Source: Clostridiales bacterium
GTDB lineage: Bacteria > Bacillota > Clostridia > Christensenellales > CAG-138
Assembly (NCBI GenBank): GCA_024691085.1
Contig: JAILNX010000034.1
Span: forward strand, 38,126 to 102,125
Direction: 5' to 3'
DNA length: 64,000 nt
A program made the translations under genes and the position numbers. Under the pieces are notes generated by a model, which was not told the origin of the DNA, made no database searches, and worked only from the letters and a program-made list of their open reading frames with translations. Positions 61,027 through 64,000 of this stretch are shown here, in pieces (position 1 is the first letter of the stretch; each line of letters starts with the position of its first letter).

Positions 61027-62565
61027 TCAACCGGCGGGGAACAGCGGGTCGACTTCGGCAAGGCCGTTTTCGGTGAGCTTAACCGCCCTTTCGCAGACCT
61101 GGGATATGAACCTTCGGTCATGCGTCACGGCGATGATGCATCCGCCGAAATCCTTAAGTATACTACGGATGACGGGATTCGAGAGCGGACTGAAATTGCG
61201 CGTCGGCTCGTCGAGAAGGAGCACGTTGTACCCCTCGAGCGCCATCCTGACGAACAGGAGCTTTGCCTTCTGTCCGCCGGAAAGCCTGTCGATGCGGCTC
61301 TCGGCCTCGTCCTTCGTGAAGCGCACGCTGCCGAGATACGTCCTCGCCCGCGTCACGGCGTCCTTGTCGCCCGTCGGCGCGAGGAAATCGACCGGAGTCT
61401 CGTATCCGTTGAGCAGCTCAAAATAGTTCTGCGGCATCGAAAAGAGCTTTATATCGCGCCTCGGGGCAAGCTCGGCCTCTATCAGCTTAAGGAGAGTCGT
61501 CTTGCCTATGCCGTTCCTGCCGATTATCGCGATATGCTCCGCCGCGTCGACGTTCAGCTCGAAGCCCGCCGTAAGCCTTGCGCCGTCCGGGGAATACAGC
61601 CCCTCGCAGGAAAAGCGCAGTATCTCCTTGCGCCGCGGCAGGCTGACCGCGGGAAGGTCTATATCGATCTGCCACTCGCTCACCGGCGCCTCGGTCAGCT
61701 CCTCACGCTCCTTCTCAAGCCTTCTGCCCTGGCTTTGGACGGAGTGCATCTTCTTCTTAAGGAGCCTTCCGGTCGAAGGATCCTGCCTTGAGATGTTGCG
61801 CTGGGCGGTATCGACCTTTTCGTATATCTCGCGCCAGCGCTCCTCCTTCTTTCTGAACTCGTCGTGCTCGAACTTCGACACCTGCGCCTGATGCGAAAAC
61901 GCGCGCTCACGGTTCTCTATGTACTCGCGGTAGGGGACGTTCGCTACCGTATGCCGCGCGACCTTCTTGTGATGGACGTGCTCAAGGTGTATGACCGAGG
62001 TCGCGGTGTTCTCGATAAGCGTTTCGTCGTGCGAAACGAAGAGCACGCCGCCCTCGAAGCGGTTTATGAACCCCTCGAGCCAAACAAGCGTGTCGAGGTC
62101 TATATCGTTCGTCGGCTCGTCGAGAAGCAGCATGTCGGGCTCGCTCAAAAGAAGCTTCACTAGCCGCAGCTTCACGCGCTCTCCGCCCGAAAGCGTACTC
62201 ATCGGGCGCTCCTCGTAAAGTATCGACGGATCGAGCCCGGTCTTGGCGGCGAAGCTCTCCGCGCGCCAGACCTCGTCTCCGTCCGCCGCGAGGAAGTCCT
62301 TTACGGGAACGGAGCGCTCGGCCTCGGTAAGCTCCTGCGGAAGATAGCCGAGGCGGTGCTTTCCGCGGCTGACGATGCCAACGTACTCCGCGTGATCGGA
62401 GATCAGCGCGGGATCGGCGATGAGCTTCAAAAGGGTGGACTTGCCGTTGCCCTCCTCGCCGATGATGACCGTGCGGTCGCCGGGATTCAGGGTAAACGAA
62501 ATACCGTCAATGAGCGTCCGCCCATTGGAAATAAGAAATATGCTTACGTTTAAGAGTTGGATCAT
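61027..62565 (-). CDS. ABC-F family ATPase
   Basis: 512 aa from the ATG at 62565 (GAGGT upstream). Two ABC domains without membrane segments, joined by a charged linker (about 220-300) as in ribosome-acting ABC-F proteins. Domain 1: Walker A GEEGNGKS at 36-43, 'LSGGERVKLRLVKLL', 'LLLDEPTNDIDLD'. Domain 2: 'GRNGIGKTT', 'LSGGQKAKLLFVRMAL', and 'LLLDEPTRNFSPLS', in which the usual NHLD after DEPT is lost. It could act in antibiotic protection or translation-factor roles; the choice is open. Confidence 0.92.
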   Translation of the reverse strand: MIQLLNVSIFLISNGRTLIDGISFTLNPGDRTVIIGEEGNGKSTLLKLIADPALISDHAEYVGIVSRGKHRLGYLPQELTEAERSVPVKDFLAADGDEVWRAESFAAKTGLDPSILYEERPMSTLSGGERVKLRLVKLLLSEPDMLLLDEPTNDIDLDTLVWLEGFINRFEGGVLFVSHDETLIENTATSVIHLEHVHHKKVARHTVANVPYREYIENRERAFSHQAQVSKFEHDEFRKKEERWREIYEKVDTAQRNISRQDPSTGRLLKKKMHSVQSQGRRLEKEREELTEAPVSEWQIDIDLPAVSLPRRKEILRFSCEGLYSPDGARLTAGFELNVDAAEHIAIIGRNGIGKTTLLKLIEAELAPRRDIKLFSMPQNYFELLNGYETPVDFLAPTGDKDAVTRARTYLGSVRFTKDEAESRIDRLSGGQKAKLLFVRMALEGYNVLLLDEPTRNFSPLSNPVIRSILKDFGGCIIAVTHDRRFISQVCERAVKLTENGLAEVDPLFPAG

Positions 62566-62705
62566 AAGTACCTCGCTGAAAACGAACACAGCCGGAACGC
62601 CGCGGATGACGGGCGCCGGTCAAAGGGAATGTGGGTGTCGTTATAGTTCAGCGGATTTTCAAGCCGGGGTACCTCTTTCTTTATGATCGGAAATGTCCGA
62701 TGGAA

Positions 62706-62734
62706 ATTATAACACACTTATTGCCGCTTGTAAA
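62706..62734 (-). promoter_or_regulatory. Promoter of the ABC-F gene
   Basis: Minus strand: TTTACA (62734-62729), 17 bp, TATAAT (62711-62706). Transcription would begin near 62699, giving a leader of about 134 bases with an initial hairpin TCGGA-CATT-TCCGA. Confidence 0.7.
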
Positions 62735-62763
62735 GAAAAAACGTGAAGGGCAAAGAAATGAAA

Positions 62764-62848
62764 TGCGCCGCGCGGATGAACCGCATGCGGCGCATGAATT
62801 GTCCTTCGGACATGAATTGCACTTTGTGCGTGAATTGCGCCGAGGCGC
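62764..62848. repeat. Tandem array of co-varying mini-hairpins
   Basis: After a larger nested hairpin (GCGCCGC ... GCGGCGC with inner GCGG/CCGC, 62764-62793) come three units of 18-19 bases: ATGAATT+GTCC-TTC-GGAC (62794-62811), ATGAATT+GCAC-TTT-GTGC (62812-62829) and GTGAATT+GCGC-CGAG-GCGC (62830-62848). The spacer is constant while arms change together and stay paired. Confidence 0.85.
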
Positions 62849-62867
62849 ATTGGGATCACGGACTGGA

Positions 62868-63998
62868 TCAATCGTCCTCGTCTTCCTCGTCATCATCGTC
62901 ATCGTCGACGTCTTCCGCGTCGATGACCACGGAGGAGGAGTCCTTCTTCTTGCCCGCGATGAGGCTGATCAGCCAGCGCCATACGGGGATGAAGATGAAG
63001 GCGACCCAGGTGGGATGCCAGATCCCGAACATAAGGCCGACGAAGAGGTAGCCGGCGATAATAAGAAGCTCCCAGGGGAAGTGGGTGAGGAAGCGGCGGA
63101 AGGACTTCTTCCTGATCGAGTTCACGATCGAGGCGAACATCGGGACGGTCAGGAACAGGAGCCAGCCGACCGTCCATGCGGTCTGCCCGAAGGTCACGCC
63201 GAGAGCGATGTATGCGGCGACCGTAACGAGGGCATAGATGCCCGTAGCGGCGGAGCCCTTGCCCCAGTTATTGCGGACGGCGATGGAGATCGCGAAGTAG
63301 ACGGGTATCGCAAGCAGCATCAGCCAGAGGGGATGCCACAGACCGTATATCAGGCCCAGGGCGACGTACGCGCCGGTCACAACGATGGGAACTATCACGT
63401 CAAGCGCGCTGACCTTTTTCCTGCGGATCGCGTTTTCGATGGAGTAATAGATGGGAATGGTGAGGAACAGCACCCAGGCGGGATGCCACCACTGCTTCAG
63501 AAATCCGAGGAGCAGGAACGCACCGGTCACGAGCACCGCGTAGGGGAAAGCGGACGAAAAGTCTTTGGAAACGGTGACCTTGTCGCCGTGGATCATATCG
63601 TCGGAGGGCTCTTTGTTCGTATCGAGAACGACCTTGTGACCGTCCTCGGAAATGACTGTTGTGCGCCATTTGCCGGTCTTCTCGGAGCGGACCTTGTGAA
63701 CGAAGCTCTTCTTGCCGTTCTCTTCGCGGTTCCAGGGCTCGAAGCGCCTCTCGCCGTTTTGGGTGAATGTCACGCCGTCCTCGCTGACCTCAATGTCCTT
63801 TATATAGGAACCGATCCATTCGGGATCGTCGTCAAAGACCTCGGCGTCTTCCCTGCCGATATGCACGCCGTCGCCGTCCTTCGCGTCGTGAACGTGTATG
63901 CCGTCCCAGCCTATATGTACGCGGGAGCCGTCGTCGTCGGTGACGTTGATGCCGTGGATGAAGCTGACGTGCACGCCGTCATTGCCGGCGGAAGCGGC
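62868..63998 (-). CDS. Membrane protein with four WHPxW modules, 5' partial
   Basis: The frame is open to the window end, so the N-terminus is missing; the GTG at 63974 need not be the start. Counting from there, residues 1-135 are a soluble beta-rich region with repeated 'DGIHVHD'/'DGVHIG' motifs, then four modules of about 45 residues (144-183, 194-235, 246-288, 300-338) with the pattern 'YxxLGxxxGxWHPxWxxxLxIPxYxxI', about eight membrane helices, and an acidic tail 'DAEDVDDDDDDEEDEDD'. Similar C-termini occur in Clostridial proteins that begin with an XRE-type HTH domain, so a membrane-bound regulator is possible (recollection, not checked). Confidence 0.75.
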   Translation of the reverse strand, partial: AASAGNDGVHVSFIHGINVTDDDGSRVHIGWDGIHVHDAKDGDGVHIGREDAEVFDDDPEWIGSYIKDIEVSEDGVTFTQNGERRFEPWNREENGKKSFVHKVRSEKTGKWRTTVISEDGHKVVLDTNKEPSDDMIHGDKVTVSKDFSSAFPYAVLVTGAFLLLGFLKQWWHPAWVLFLTIPIYYSIENAIRRKKVSALDVIVPIVVTGAYVALGLIYGLWHPLWLMLLAIPVYFAISIAVRNNWGKGSAATGIYALVTVAAYIALGVTFGQTAWTVGWLLFLTVPMFASIVNSIRKKSFRRFLTHFPWELLIIAGYLFVGLMFGIWHPTWVAFIFIPVWRWLISLIAGKKKDSSSVVIDAEDVDDDDDDEEDEDD

Positions 63999-64000
63999 TT

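Larger units (their letters stand above)
62566..62867. other. Intergenic region upstream of the ABC-F gene
   Basis: About 300 bases without a convincing gene. It contains the ABC-F leader and promoter (62566-62734) and the mini-hairpin array (62764-62848). An ORF on the plus strand from 62743 is rejected as it is made of the repeats. Confidence 0.7.

Noticed and set aside
62743-63051. 102-codon plus-strand frame starting MKGKEMKCAARMNRM
   Set aside because: It is composed of the hairpin repeats and the antisense of the acidic tail of the gene at 62868.
1-64000. Prophage, insertion sequence, integrase or tRNA genes
   Set aside because: No transposase, integrase, phage structural gene or cloverleaf was recognised on either strand.

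Overview
The window looks like a chromosomal segment of a GC-rich, spore-forming, anaerobic member of the Clostridia, probably Oscillospiraceae/Ruminococcaceae-like. The evidence is a spoIIGA-sigE sporulation pair, a 2-oxoacid:ferredoxin oxidoreductase operon, a Na+-type V-ATPase operon in the Enterococcus gene order, Bacillota-style promoters (TTGACA-17-TATAAT) and Shine-Dalgarno sites, many lipobox lipoproteins, and a glgBCDA glycogen operon. The placement is inference from gene content; no rRNA or tRNA gene was recognised.

Layout. 1-2.9 kb: two tandem propeller-like exported proteins, then two heptanucleotide microsatellites. 3.0-11.8 kb: one operon, ntpFIKECGABD, encoding a complete V-type ATPase. 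11.9-15.4 kb (minus): two tandem transglutaminase-like lipoproteins and galK. 15.5-20.2 kb: an orphan exported protein, dnaN with a cluster of DnaA-box-like 9-mers upstream, and an unusual protein fusing about 475 residues of coiled coil to an alpha/beta hydrolase. 20.4-27.3 kb: ornithine carbamoyltransferase, a YwaF-like membrane protein, two tandem RCC1-repeat lipoproteins, an orphan response regulator and an SGNH hydrolase. 27.4-31.1 kb: korDABC-type oxidoreductase and a short-chain dehydrogenase. 31.1-32.6 kb (minus): sigE and spoIIGA. 32.8-38.6 kb: NfeD/FloA operon and a second SPFH module resembling Bacillus YdjG-YdjI-YdjH. 38.7-49.9 kb: ArsB-like permease, a BMP-type nucleoside-binding lipoprotein, PepV, YitT, UppP and, on the other strand, the ABC transporter that probably uses the BMP protein. 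50.2-53.6 kb: a Cys/Asn/Gly-rich repeat miniprotein, a MATE exporter and a SulP transporter. 53.7-59.4 kb: glgB-glgC-glgD-glgA. 59.5-64 kb (minus): M32 carboxypeptidase, ABC-F ATPase and a partial membrane protein of repeated WHPxW modules.

How it fits together. Ferredoxin-linked oxoacid oxidation, Na+ traffic through the V-ATPase, nucleoside uptake, peptide hydrolysis and glycogen storage fit a fermentative gut-type anaerobe. Three separate tandem duplications of exported proteins (propeller, transglutaminase, RCC1) suggest diversification of the cell surface. The least ordinary signals are the coiled-coil/hydrolase fusion, the tandem array of co-varying mini-hairpins at 62.8 kb, the Cys-rich miniprotein with its structured leader, a GntR-like operator shared by the split BMP and ABC loci, and a repeat family that carries terminators between convergent genes.
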